Shown piece by piece: positions 15,898-24,290 of a DNA stretch of 32,861 bases. Position 1 is the first letter of the stretch, and each line of letters starts with the position of its first letter. The DNA comes from Syntrophales bacterium (GTDB lineage Bacteria > Desulfobacterota > Syntrophia > Syntrophales > UBA5619): positions 1-32,861 of the forward strand of contig JALNYO010000040.1 of NCBI GenBank assembly GCA_023229765.1, written 5' to 3'. Below the pieces are notes generated by a model. The model made no database searches. It worked only from the letters and a program-made list of their open reading frames with translations, and was not told the DNA's origin. The position numbers and the translations under genes were made by a program.

Positions 15898-16557
15898 ATG
15901 TTTGAAAATTTCAGAGACACACTGATCTTTATTGAATGGGTGACCTTCTTTGCCGTCTTGATTGTATTAGCCATTCAATTTTTCAATCTGTACCGCATCA
16001 GCCGGGTAAAAGACGCAGTTCTGCACGATAACTGGAATTGGACAGAGGTAGTTCGCTCTATCTTCCACTGGCTTGTTCCCTTTGGAAGCCAGGGGATGAA
16101 AGACCATCCCTTTGTAACCTTGGGTTATTTCTTTTTTCACCTTTCCTTTATCTTCACGCTGATATTTTTATCGTCCCATGTTTTTACGAATACGGGTTGG
16201 CTGGGGGGCGGCAGCCTTATTGCCGATTTGACGGCGCTCGTTTTCATGGTCTCCGTTGTCTTCATCGTGATTCGGCGGTTGATTGCCCCGGAAGTCCGGA
16301 TAGTCACCACCTTGAGCGATTACCTGCTTTTAGCCCTCGTAACCGCATTATTTATAACCGGCTACTACATGGGCTTTCATCCAGGAACAGAGCTCGGTAT
16401 AAATTATGAAAACATTCTAATTATCCACATCCTTTTAAGCGAGCTCCTGATAATCCTTATCCCATTTACAAAGTTAGGACACATGATCCTTTTCTTTTTT
16501 ACGCGGGCAATCATTGGAGTCGAATTTGGCGCCAGGCGGGGCGTAAAGTCTTGGTAA
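15898..16557 (+). CDS. Membrane cytochrome b subunit, HdrE/DsrM/TmcC-like
   Basis: This 219-residue protein has five or six transmembrane helices and membrane-embedded histidines suited to b-type heme (candidates H57, H81, H94, H177, H195), as in NarI-like subunits. The gene for a two-cluster HdrD-like iron-sulfur protein follows 45 bp downstream, the arrangement of HdrED, DsrMK and TmcCB. The pair would link the quinone/menaquinone pool to a cytoplasmic thiol or disulfide substrate, plausibly the DsrC encoded just upstream. Exact subfamily is uncertain. The ribosome-binding site is GGAGG. Confidence 0.85.
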   Translation: MFENFRDTLIFIEWVTFFAVLIVLAIQFFNLYRISRVKDAVLHDNWNWTEVVRSIFHWLVPFGSQGMKDHPFVTLGYFFFHLSFIFTLIFLSSHVFTNTGWLGGGSLIADLTALVFMVSVVFIVIRRLIAPEVRIVTTLSDYLLLALVTALFITGYYMGFHPGTELGINYENILIIHILLSELLIILIPFTKLGHMILFFFTRAIIGVEFGARRGVKSW

Positions 16558-16602
16558 AGGGGCGAACATCACAATACGGACAAAAAGAAAGGAGTTTTTT
16601 TC

Positions 16603-17925
16603 ATGTCAGATAAAGAGGGACAGCCGGCGACAAAGGCAGAAAAACCGATCGCTCCCCGGGAGATCATGACGATGCTGGACAAGGCTCTGGGAGCGCGGAT
16701 GAAGCTGTGGCTTAAGTCTTGCTATCATTGTGGTTTGTGTGCGGACAGTTGTTTTTTTTACACGGCCCATGGGAATGATCCGCAATACATGCCTTCCTAT
16801 AAGCTGAACAAGACCCTGGGAGAGCTGTATAGGAGAAAGGGAAACGTAAGCAGGCAGTTCCTTGAAAAGGCCGCGGACATTGTCTTTGGAGATTGTACCG
16901 GCTGCCGCCGCTGCAGCATGTACTGTCCCTTTGGAATAGATATCGGTTTGATGCTGGGCACGGTTAGAGCCGTCTGCGCCGCTTATGACCTCTCTCCGGA
17001 AGCCCTTCTGGTCGCCACGCAGAACTATGTGGAGTTTGATAACCAGATGGCGGTGACCACGGATGAATGGGTTGATACTTGCCAGTGGATGCAGGACGAA
17101 ACAGCCGATGAGCTTCCCGGACTCACCATTCCCATAGATAAAAAGGGTGCCAGGATCATGTACACAATCAATGCCCGGGAGGCCAAATATTATCCCCAGG
17201 ATATTGCAATGGCCGCAATGATCTTCCATGTTGCGGGGGAAGACTGGACGATGTCCACCAAAGGCTGGGACGATACGAATCTGGCGTTTTTTGCCGGCAA
17301 AGGAAAGGAGGCGGCACAGCACGTCAAATCAACCTATGATGCCGCCATCGGGTTGGGGGCTCAGGCAATAGCCATCACCGAGTGAGGGCATGCATACAGA
17401 GCCCTTCGGTTCGAAGGGCCTTATTGGTTGGGTTTGCCGGGCGGGAATCCTCCGGTTCCAGTTATTCACAGCGTTCAGCTTTTCTACGAATACCTGCGGG
17501 ATGGACGTATTAAAATAGATCCGTTGAAAAAGCTCAAAGTGCCTGTCACTTACCATGATCCGTGCAACATTTCGAGAGGCGGCGGCTTATCGGAAGCAGC
17601 CAGGCATATTGCCCGGCAACTGACGGATGACTTCCGGGACATGACCCCCGGCGGAGAACATAACCACTGTTGCGGGGGTGGTGGGGGCTATGTTCCCATG
17701 GGGCCTGCGTTCAAAGAAAGAAGGATGGCTTCGGGCAAAGTCAAGGCCGATCAGATTAAGGCGACGGGGGCGAAGATTGTCATAGCGCCCTGCCATAACT
17801 GCTATGACCAGATCGGCGATCTCAGCGAGAAGTATGATTTGGGTATCCAGGTAAAAACGTTCAAGGAACTCATCAGTGAAATGATGATCATCCCCGACAA
17901 TATGAAACCCAAAGTTGAAGAGTAA
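16603..17925 (+). CDS. HdrD/DsrK/TmcB-like iron-sulfur subunit with probable selenocysteine (UGA at 17383)
   Basis: One frame runs 440 codons from 16603 to 17925, interrupted only by a TGA at codon 261. Residues 1-130 hold two 4Fe-4S motifs, C40/43/46/50 and C98/101/104/108. The UGA context is ITE-U-GHAYRAL, and homologues have E-C-G-H-A here, so UGA stands where a cluster-binding cysteine is expected. After it the sequence continues in the same frame with a full CCG domain: DPC321, CC356-357 and C397-x-x-C400. This domain holds the noncubane cluster used for disulfide reduction in HdrB/HdrD. A stem-loop with a GGTTC loop lies 22 bases after the UGA. A conventional reading gives two fragments (16603-17385 and an unstarted downstream piece). 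Likely role: cytoplasmic disulfide/trisulfide reductase partner of the cytochrome b and DsrC. Confidence 0.85.
17401..17419 (+). promoter_or_regulatory. Candidate bacterial SECIS element (HdrD-like gene)
   Basis: The arms GCCCTTC (17401-17407) and GAAGGGC (17413-17419) pair perfectly around the loop GGTTC, which starts with two guanines as in known bacterial SECIS loops. The loop begins 22 bases after the UGA at 17383-17385, within the usual window. Confidence 0.7.
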
Positions 17926-18050
17926 TGCCATATTGCGGATGGGAAGGAGGTCTTGACGTCGAATCAGACCTGCAAAAGTCGTTCAGTGGTTGAGGTGTCA
18001 AGGATTAGGGAATATCCTGACAAGCTCTGGTTTTTTAGAAAGGAGCGGAG

Positions 18051-18376
18051 ATGAACAAAAAAGAACGATTTCAAGCGGTGAAGGAAGGTCGAGCGCCTGA
18101 TCACATACCGGTTTGGTCATGCGCATTATCCCAGACTATTTTTACCAGGGCCTTCTATTGCCTGATGTTACCGGCCAGGATTGGTATGATTCTGCCAGGA
18201 TTGCTGACTTGATACTGAAGAGCATCAAGAATGTCGATTATGATCTCGCTATCCCTTTTTATGTTGATTTTGGTTTTGGCGTTCCTCCCCTCGGCGGAGT
18301 CTTTGATATTCCTAATGACAAATTTAAGGCATGGGTGGACGCCGTTCATGAATATGGGAAATACCCGTTGGTTTGA
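18051..18376 (+). pseudogene. Remnant of a third UroD/MtaA-family methyltransferase
   Basis: The first 30 or so codons (MNKKERFQAVKEGRAPDHIPVW) match the start of methyltransferase 2. A frameshift near 18150 is followed in another frame by LLPDVTGQDWYDSARIADL and GFGVPPLGGVFDIPN. The sequence then jumps directly to the family's C-terminal end (FKAWVDAVHEYGKYPLV), so roughly 770 bp of the body, including the H-x-H and C zinc ligands, are gone. Methyltransferase 2 has CCTAA at both positions corresponding to the junction (near 8518 and 9289), which suggests a short-homology deletion. The ribosome-binding site AAGGAGCGGAG is still intact. No function is expected. Confidence 0.88.
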
Positions 18377-18453
18377 CTCCTTCCTGAATAAGGCGGCCTT
18401 GTCTGTGCACTGAAAAGCTTGATCCCGCTGCCGGGAAACTGTTCCCTGCGAAG

Positions 18454-18522
18454 CGAGATGACGCCGTCGCTGGTATCGGCGCCCGGGGTCATCTCGTTCC
18501 TGTAGCATTTGTCTTTTCTTTT
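18454..18522 (+). terminator. Probable intrinsic terminator downstream of the remnant gene
   Basis: The arms CGAGATGAC (18454-18462) and GTCATCTCG (18488-18496) enclose an inner GCCG/CGGC pairing. T-rich sequence follows from about 18507 (TTTGTCTTTTCTTTT). It could close the upstream transcript before activator B. Confidence 0.5.
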
Positions 18523-18591
18523 AAAATATACCCTCATAGTACAGCAGCAAGTCTTCTCTGCCAGCACGGATGCGAATTATTTCGCATTCAG

Positions 18592-18608
18592 TGAAACATT
18601 ATGTTAAG
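18592..18608 (+). promoter_or_regulatory. Palindromic activator site O3, upstream of activator B
   Basis: TGAAACATTATGTTAAG shares 16 of 17 positions with O1 read on the minus strand. It is centred about 38 bp upstream of the activator B start, mirroring the O1-activator A arrangement. This suggests auto- or cross-regulation of the pair. Confidence 0.65.
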
Positions 18609-18637
18609 AAGGCACCAATTGGCAGGAGGCAGATATA

Positions 18638-20107
18638 ATGACCCAGGAAGATGAAGGACGAGACGTCATTCCTTTTTTTAAGGTTCAGGGGAAAGACTTT
18701 TCTTTTGAAATGGATAAATTGACCCATACCGAAAAGGCAGTCTTGGAAAAAGACAATCTGGTAATGGCGATCCTTGATACCATCGACGATGGCGTCATGA
18801 CGATCGATTCCAACATGCGGATCACGTCTTTTAACCGAGCCGCGGAGAGGATAACCGGGTTTTCGGTCGGGGAGGCTCTGGGACAGCAGTGCAAAGACAT
18901 ATTTTGCGGGAAAGGAAGTATCGAAAGCGGAAGGTGCAGGGTTGAGTGCACCATGAAGATGGCGGCAAAGGAGCTTAAGCCGGTCACCGTAAAAAAAAGG
19001 ATTGTCAATAAAAAGGGCGACCTTGTAATGACCTCCTTGACGGCTACAATCCTTTACGACCTCAGCGACCGTCCGGTTGGCGGCATGGAGACTTTTATAG
19101 ATATCACGGCTTTTGAGAAACTGAAAGACGGGTGCGAGGGCAAAAAATACATTTTGGGGAACATTATTGGGAAAAACCACAAGATCATGGAGATATACGA
19201 ACTCATCGATTCCATTTCCGACAGCAGGGCCAATGTCCTCATCCAGGGGGAGAGTGGAACAGGCAAAGGTTTGGTTGCCAAGGCCATCCATTGCTCAAGC
19301 ATCAATCAAAAGGGGCCCTTTGTCCATGTGAACTGCGCAGCTCTGCCCGAAAATTTGCTTGAAAGCGAACTTTTCGGCCATGTAAGGGGGGCCTTTACCG
19401 GAGCTGTCAGCGACCGCCAGGGAAGGTTGGAGTTTGCCCAGAACGGCACTATCTTTTTGGATGAGATTGGCGAGCTTAGCCCAGGGATGCAGGCCAAATT
19501 ATTGAAGGTGACGGAAGAAAAGCAATTTGAAAGGGTCGGAGGATCAAAGACGATCCATGCCGATGTCCGGATTATTTCAGCCAGCAACAGAGACCTGCAG
19601 AAGGCCGTCAAGAACAATACCTTCCGCGAAGATCTCTATTATCGTTTGAATGTCATTCCTGTTTTTACGCCGCCCCTTCGCGAGCGGATGGACGATCTTC
19701 CCTTTCTGATTGAACATTTTCTGGAAAAATTTAACGTAAAAATGAACAAACAAATACGGGGGGCCTCGACAAAGGGTATGGATGTCTTTCTAAAGTACCC
19801 CTGGCCGGGAAATGTGCGGGAACTGGAAAACGTTCTTGAATATGCCGTCATCCATTGCAAGGGGGAAATTATTGATGTTCAGCATCTTCCAGATTCGATC
19901 AAGTTGCCGGACAAAGTCGAAAAAGGCGCCACGCAGGTTCAAACCAACCCGGGATTGAAGAGAGGCCGTTCAAAGATGCTGGATTTAGATGCGTTGCGCA
20001 AGGCCTTGGACGATTGTCGCTGGGACAGACTTGAAACGGCAAGGCAAGTCAATATGAGTCGAACCACTCTATGGAGAATGATGAAAAAATACGGTCTGTT
20101 GAATTGA
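18638..20107 (+). CDS. Sigma-54-dependent transcriptional activator B (paralogue of A)
   Basis: Also 489 residues and collinear with activator A without obvious gaps. PAS domain about 40-160 with the same four cysteines (85, 90, 100, 104), Walker A GESGTGKG at 204-211, GAFTGA at 251-256 and a C-terminal Fis-type helix-turn-helix (SRTTLWRMMKKYG). The near-identical recognition helix (VSRTTLWRMMKKY in A, MSRTTLWRMMKKY here) predicts the same DNA site for both. A rhodanese gene follows 13 bp after the stop and is probably co-transcribed. The sigma-54 promoter at 20862 for the TRAP operon is the likely main target. A AGGAGG ribosome-binding site precedes the ATG. Confidence 0.93.
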   Translation: MTQEDEGRDVIPFFKVQGKDFSFEMDKLTHTEKAVLEKDNLVMAILDTIDDGVMTIDSNMRITSFNRAAERITGFSVGEALGQQCKDIFCGKGSIESGRCRVECTMKMAAKELKPVTVKKRIVNKKGDLVMTSLTATILYDLSDRPVGGMETFIDITAFEKLKDGCEGKKYILGNIIGKNHKIMEIYELIDSISDSRANVLIQGESGTGKGLVAKAIHCSSINQKGPFVHVNCAALPENLLESELFGHVRGAFTGAVSDRQGRLEFAQNGTIFLDEIGELSPGMQAKLLKVTEEKQFERVGGSKTIHADVRIISASNRDLQKAVKNNTFREDLYYRLNVIPVFTPPLRERMDDLPFLIEHFLEKFNVKMNKQIRGASTKGMDVFLKYPWPGNVRELENVLEYAVIHCKGEIIDVQHLPDSIKLPDKVEKGATQVQTNPGLKRGRSKMLDLDALRKALDDCRWDRLETARQVNMSRTTLWRMMKKYGLLN

Positions 20108-20120
20108 ATGAGGATGCATT

Positions 20121-20549
20121 ATGAAAAAAATGAAAACGGTTGCCGGGGAGGGCCAGGCGCTGAGAGGCGTTTCGTTCGATGATTATTTGAAAACATTCGA
20201 CTATGAAGAACGAAAATATATGAAAATCGAAATCCCTGAATTGCTTGACCTATATAAAAAAGGAGCGGCGCAGGTGATCGATGTTAGATTTACTGAAGAA
20301 TATCACACATATAATTTCTGCTTTATCAAAAATATTCCGTTACCCGAACTGCCGGCGCGGCTAAGCGAGCTCGACAAAACCAAAATCATAGTCACGGTTT
20401 GTCCCCATTATGACCGGGCCGAGATTGCAAGGATGTATCTAACGTTGAAGGGCTACCGCTCCAAGTATCTGGTTAGCGGCGCTCTCGGCCTTGCCGAATA
20501 CCTCAGGGGCGACAAGGCAAGGGATTTCATAAAAGATACTGAAAAGTAA
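20121..20549 (+). CDS. Rhodanese-like sulfurtransferase
   Basis: This 142-residue protein has a single rhodanese domain from about 35 to 130: VIDVRFTEEYHTYNFCFIKNIPLPEL, then the active-site loop VCPHYDRA with C94 as the persulfide-forming cysteine and R99 closing the loop. Catalytic rhodaneses move sulfane sulfur between thiols; the six-residue loop length fits sulfur substrates. Being 13 bp behind activator B, it may tune or report the sulfur signal sensed by the cysteine-rich PAS domain, or pass sulfur to DsrC. That link is inference. Confidence 0.88.
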   Translation: MKKMKTVAGEGQALRGVSFDDYLKTFDYEERKYMKIEIPELLDLYKKGAAQVIDVRFTEEYHTYNFCFIKNIPLPELPARLSELDKTKIIVTVCPHYDRAEIARMYLTLKGYRSKYLVSGALGLAEYLRGDKARDFIKDTEK

Positions 20550-20645
20550 ACGAATAGCCACGGAATCGCTGCAAGCAGGACAAAAAAAGCGAATTATCTT
20601 CTCTTTCGCAGTCCACTGCAAAGCCCTTGCAATGTTCCACCTGCC

Positions 20646-20662
20646 AGGAACATCATGTTGCA
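20646..20662 (+). promoter_or_regulatory. Palindromic upstream activator site O5
   Basis: AGGAACATCATGTTGCA has the perfect core AACAT-C-ATGTT. Its centre is 34 bp (about three helical turns) from O4, and about 208 bp upstream of the -24 box. Confidence 0.55.
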
Positions 20663-20679
20663 ATAGCGCAGAGGGGCTA

Positions 20680-20696
20680 TGAAATATTACGTTTCA
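20680..20696 (+). promoter_or_regulatory. Palindromic upstream activator site O4
   Basis: TGAAATATTACGTTTCA matches the 17-bp site at most positions, with both outer TGAAA/TTTCA arms intact. Its centre is about 174 bp upstream of the -24 box at 20862. Confidence 0.6.
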
Positions 20697-20861
20697 TTGG
20701 ACGTTTCATCTCAAGCTTCTTGCAGTGGGGAACGTAGCGCTTTCCTCCTGCCCAATTTCCTGCCATATAATCCTTGAAGTTATGCAACTGCCTTGATTGG
20801 TTCTAAATTTCCGCGCCGGCCTTCGCTTGCAAGTTGGTCTGGACGAGAGATTTTGCGAGCA

Positions 20862-20877
20862 TGGCATAGCATTTGCT
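20862..20877 (+). promoter_or_regulatory. Sigma-54 (-24/-12) promoter of the TRAP/RACo operon
   Basis: TGGCAT-N5-TTGCT is the same as the promoter at 2123-2138, and the flanks agree too (GCATGGCATARCATTTGCT). The shared promoter plus shared upstream sites indicate co-regulation of the two gene blocks. Confidence 0.8.
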
Positions 20878-21122
20878 AATTTATGGGAAGTATTTTCTCA
20901 TTTAAACAATTTGCGTCGTTTTACTGACAAGTCACAGAGAGATGTTCCTTGGTCAAGATAATTGCATCCAAGGAGATAGTAAGCATTTAGAATGGTCGGA
21001 TGATTCAGTTCCTCTAACGCCTTCCTTGGCTTTCGAGATCGAAAGGGGAGCGGGAGGACTGTGTGGTATCGAAAAAACAAAGAAGCGAGATGTTTAACCT
21101 AAACAAGAATAGGGAGGAGAAA

Positions 21123-22142
21123 ATGAAAAAGAAGGCATTTATTTTCACTTGCGCGTGTTTCGTGGTTTTGGGGGTATGCTTGAGCAGCGCCTTGGCCCAG
21201 CAAAAGACCAATGTTCAGTATTGCGCTTATTCCGTTGGTTCGACCCAGTATATCTGGACGGCCGCCCATGCAAATTTGATCAACAAATACTCCAAAACGC
21301 TTCAGGCAACCCCGGCGTTTTGCGGCGCGGAGACGGCGGTGGTCAAGCTTCTCGGCCAGGGGAAGATAGAATTCGGGGAAGTCGCTAACCTGGAATTGGA
21401 GTTTGCGAAACGAGGGGAGTGGGGATATTCGCAAAGCAAGGAAGCCGCAAAGGAATCCGTAAAAAAGATCCGGGCGGTTTTTGCCCAGCCGTACGGTTCG
21501 ATGCAGATGATTACGCTGGCTGATTCCGGGATCAAAACCTATAAAGACCTCAAGGGCAAGAGGGTTTCGCTGGGGTCGGCCGCGCACACTGCGCATCCGA
21601 TTCTGAAGACGGCCCTTGCCGTAGAAGGATTGGAACTGAAGGATTACCATCCCGTTTATTTCTCCGGCGGGTCCGGTCAAGGGCCGGATGGATGTGCGGA
21701 CAGGACCTTAGATGCTTATTATACCAACAATCCCTCCAGACAGCCATCCTCAATGAATCTGGCCACCCTCAATAAGATCAGGCTGATAGGTTTTTCGTCC
21801 CCTGTTAAATCGAAGGAATTCTTTGACCTGATCGACAAAAAATATGGGAAGGACCTGCTGAGACCTATCACCCTTCAGCCGGGGCTGTATGGCAAGAATC
21901 AGGTCAATACGGAGCCTGTAGATTGCATCGCTTTCGACCTGGTCATTGCGACGCGGGCCGATATGAGCGATGACGCTGTGTATGAATTTACAAAGCAGCT
22001 TTTCGAGCATCTCCCGGAGTTTTACGAAACGGCCGGGCCCGATTCCAAATTGATCACGTTGCAAGGGGCGATGAAGAATGTCGGTTTCCCGTTTCATCCG
22101 GGTGCCCTGAGATATTACAAAGAAAAGGGATTGATAAAATAG
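21123..22142 (+). CDS. TAXI-family TRAP transporter solute-binding protein
   Basis: This 339-residue periplasmic protein has a signal peptide (MKKKAFIFTCACFVVLGVC then LSSALAQ) and TAXI-family features: the N-terminal SVGSTQYIWTAAHANLINKY, DLKGKRVSLGSAAHTAHP and FHPGALRYYKEKG. TAXI proteins supply TRAP permeases with organic acids. The ATG at 21123, preceded by GGGAGGAG, is chosen over upstream in-frame starts because it directly begins the signal peptide. A strong stem-loop follows the gene, then the fused permease. Confidence 0.92.
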   Translation: MKKKAFIFTCACFVVLGVCLSSALAQQKTNVQYCAYSVGSTQYIWTAAHANLINKYSKTLQATPAFCGAETAVVKLLGQGKIEFGEVANLELEFAKRGEWGYSQSKEAAKESVKKIRAVFAQPYGSMQMITLADSGIKTYKDLKGKRVSLGSAAHTAHPILKTALAVEGLELKDYHPVYFSGGSGQGPDGCADRTLDAYYTNNPSRQPSSMNLATLNKIRLIGFSSPVKSKEFFDLIDKKYGKDLLRPITLQPGLYGKNQVNTEPVDCIAFDLVIATRADMSDDAVYEFTKQLFEHLPEFYETAGPDSKLITLQGAMKNVGFPFHPGALRYYKEKGLIK

Positions 22143-22150
22143 CGTCCTCT

Positions 22151-22189
22151 ATGGTTTTGGTTCCTCTGCTCGCAAGGAACCAAAACCAT
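22151..22189 (+). terminator. Stem-loop after the TAXI binding-protein gene
   Basis: The 15-bp perfect arms ATGGTTTTGGTTCCT (22151-22165) and AGGAACCAAAACCAT (22175-22189) have a 9-base loop, and a mildly T-rich stretch follows. It is likely an attenuator giving more binding protein than permease. Confidence 0.65.
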
Positions 22190-22268
22190 TTGCTTCTTTG
22201 GATTGCGCCTTCGAGGAGCAAGGCGAGCATATCAAGGGGTGCCATAGTTTCAATTAAAGGGAGGATAA

Positions 22269-24185
22269 ATGAAGTACTTTAATTTTGAAGAACTCAAGAT
22301 TAAAAATCGCGCCGATTTGATCACCTTTATCATCGGAGTGCCGGCGTTTTGCTACCTGCTCTATGTAAACTTTTTGAGTCAGCAAGAACCGCTGATTATC
22401 CGGTCCGCGGTTGTGGGATTGGCCCTGGTTGTTGTCTTTTTAAGGTACCCCAGTCCGATCAAAAAAGCCGCTTTGAGGCAGGTGGTCGATCTTGTGCACA
22501 TAGCGCTTACAATTTTTTGTTTCGGGTATCTCTTTATCGAGGGGAATGATATTGTAATGTACCGGCTCGGGGGAGAGGTGAATTTCCTGGACAAATTGGT
22601 CTATCTCCCGATAATCTATCTCTTGTTCGAGGCAACAAGAAGGACAACGGGCTGGGCGTTCACTATCGTCGCTACGGTATTAGTTTTATATACCCATTTC
22701 GGCCATCTCATCCCGGGCTTTCTGGGTCATACCCACCTGACGTTCGATCAAGTGGCCGAGGCCATGGTTTTGAATGTCGATGGGGTGTTCGGGGCCACGA
22801 CGCATGCCCATATCACCATGATCTGGTTTTTCCTGATATTCGGAACGTTTTTGGCTACCACCGGCGCGGGAAGCGGATTTATCAATTTTGCGTTTTCGCT
22901 GGTTGGCGGAATGCGGGGCGGGGCGGGGCAGGCCGCAGTCGTTTCCAGTCTTTTGTATGGAACCGTATCGGGAAGCGGCGTGGCCAGCGTGGCTACGATG
23001 GGAACGTTTACGATTCCACTAATGAAGCAATCGGGGTACAAACCCAGTTTCGCAGGCGGGGTCGAGGCGGCAACAGCCATGGGGGCCCAGGTCACTCCCC
23101 CCGTTTTGGGAGGGACGGCCTTTCTCATCTCGGCCCTTACCGGCATTACCTACATCTCGCTGGTCAAGGTCACCGCCCCGATATCGCTGCTCTATTTTTT
23201 CAGCATGTTTTTGACCATCTATTTCGAGGCCGGCAGGATGGGGCTGTTCGGGCTTCCGAAGGAGCAGATTCCCCCATTCAACAGGGAAGTCGTTATGAAG
23301 GCGCTCATTCCCCTTTCCTCGATCGTGATCATGATTATCCTGCTCGTTATGGGCTACACGCCGCGCGTTGCAGGAGTGGGAACGACCGTCTGGGTCATCC
23401 TGTTGGCCATTTCCCAGAAGAAGATCGGGATGAGGATGAATCCCGCGATATTTTTGAAATGTCTGTCGGAAGGCTTTCATTCGGGGGCGTCCCTGTGCGC
23501 CATCCTTGCCACCGCGGGGGCGTGCGTGGCCGCAGTCAACACGACCGGGTTAGGGATGAAATTTGCCGCTTTCATCGTCGAAGCTGGCCAATCCGGCCTC
23601 CTGCTGGCGATTTTCTTTGTCATGTTAGCATCACTGCTGCTCGGCATGGGATTGCCCACGCCGGCCTGTTACATCATCCTGGCGATCCTGGCCGGGCCGG
23701 CCTTGATCAAGTTGGGCATGCCGGTCCTTTCAGCCCATATGCTGATTTTTTATTACGGCGTATTTGCGGGGCTTACTCCCCCGGTGGGGATTGCCTTTAT
23801 GACCGCAGCGGGAATTGCCGGCGCCAAGCAACTGGAGACAGGGTGGCAGGCTGTCAAGATTGCTTTTCTGGGCCTCCTGATCCCAGTCGTATGGACCTAC
23901 AAGCCGGTTGTTCTTCTGAGTGGTTCTTTGTGGGAAATCCTCTATACCTACTTGATGGTGGCGATCGGGATGGTTTCGATAAACTTGGGATTCGTCGGCT
24001 ACTCCTTTAAAAAAGGCGTTAACATTCCGCTGAGAGCCTTGTTTATAGCTCTCGGTCTTTTAACTATCTTCTGCCCCATCGGGTATCAGGCTATTGTGGC
24101 GCCCATCTTCGCGGCAGTTTTGTACATCCATGAATTTGGCTTCACCACTGTTCCCATCAAAGGTTTGTTAGGCGGAAAAACGTGA
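22269..24185 (+). CDS. TRAP transporter fused permease (DctQ-DctM type)
   Basis: This 638-residue integral membrane protein has an N-terminal four-helix DctQ-like part (about 1-125) fused to a DctM-like permease (about 130-600) with GSGVASVATMGTFTIPLMK, GAQVTPPVLGGTAFL and GMGLPTPACYIILA motifs. Such fused permeases are the usual partners of TAXI binding proteins, and the TAXI gene is immediately upstream. Transport is driven by an ion gradient. The substrate is unknown; context suggests an organic or sulfur-containing acid. The ribosome-binding site is AGGGAGG. Confidence 0.94.
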   Translation: MKYFNFEELKIKNRADLITFIIGVPAFCYLLYVNFLSQQEPLIIRSAVVGLALVVVFLRYPSPIKKAALRQVVDLVHIALTIFCFGYLFIEGNDIVMYRLGGEVNFLDKLVYLPIIYLLFEATRRTTGWAFTIVATVLVLYTHFGHLIPGFLGHTHLTFDQVAEAMVLNVDGVFGATTHAHITMIWFFLIFGTFLATTGAGSGFINFAFSLVGGMRGGAGQAAVVSSLLYGTVSGSGVASVATMGTFTIPLMKQSGYKPSFAGGVEAATAMGAQVTPPVLGGTAFLISALTGITYISLVKVTAPISLLYFFSMFLTIYFEAGRMGLFGLPKEQIPPFNREVVMKALIPLSSIVIMIILLVMGYTPRVAGVGTTVWVILLAISQKKIGMRMNPAIFLKCLSEGFHSGASLCAILATAGACVAAVNTTGLGMKFAAFIVEAGQSGLLLAIFFVMLASLLLGMGLPTPACYIILAILAGPALIKLGMPVLSAHMLIFYYGVFAGLTPPVGIAFMTAAGIAGAKQLETGWQAVKIAFLGLLIPVVWTYKPVVLLSGSLWEILYTYLMVAIGMVSINLGFVGYSFKKGVNIPLRALFIALGLLTIFCPIGYQAIVAPIFAAVLYIHEFGFTTVPIKGLLGGKT

Positions 24186-24290
24186 AGACGATAGAACAAC
24201 ACCTTTTGTGATCAACCGATTTGCGAAGAAAAGCTTATGTTGCAGGGGATGACAACGAACGACCTGGAAAGAGTTGTCGTCCTTTGTGAA

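Larger units (their letters stand above)
20550..21122. promoter_or_regulatory. Control region upstream of the TRAP/RACo operon
   Basis: This 573-bp non-coding stretch has two palindromic activator sites (20646-20662 and 20680-20696) and a sigma-54 promoter (20862-20877), then a leader of about 235 bp before the TAXI gene. It repeats the layout of 1630-2245. Nothing else was recognised in the leader. Confidence 0.78.

Noticed and set aside
15714..15905. Small plus-strand open frame overlapping the third repeat copy
   Set aside because: Its first part is repeat sequence and the rest has no recognisable coding pattern or ribosome-binding site.
16606..17322. Long minus-strand open frame opposite the HdrD-like gene
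   Set aside because: It mirrors a gene with two complete 4Fe-4S motifs and has no domain of its own.
16603..17925. The HdrD-like gene as a pseudogene broken by a nonsense mutation
   Set aside because: The frame continues without shift, the conserved cysteines downstream are intact, and the stop is TGA at a conserved cysteine followed by a hairpin at SECIS spacing.
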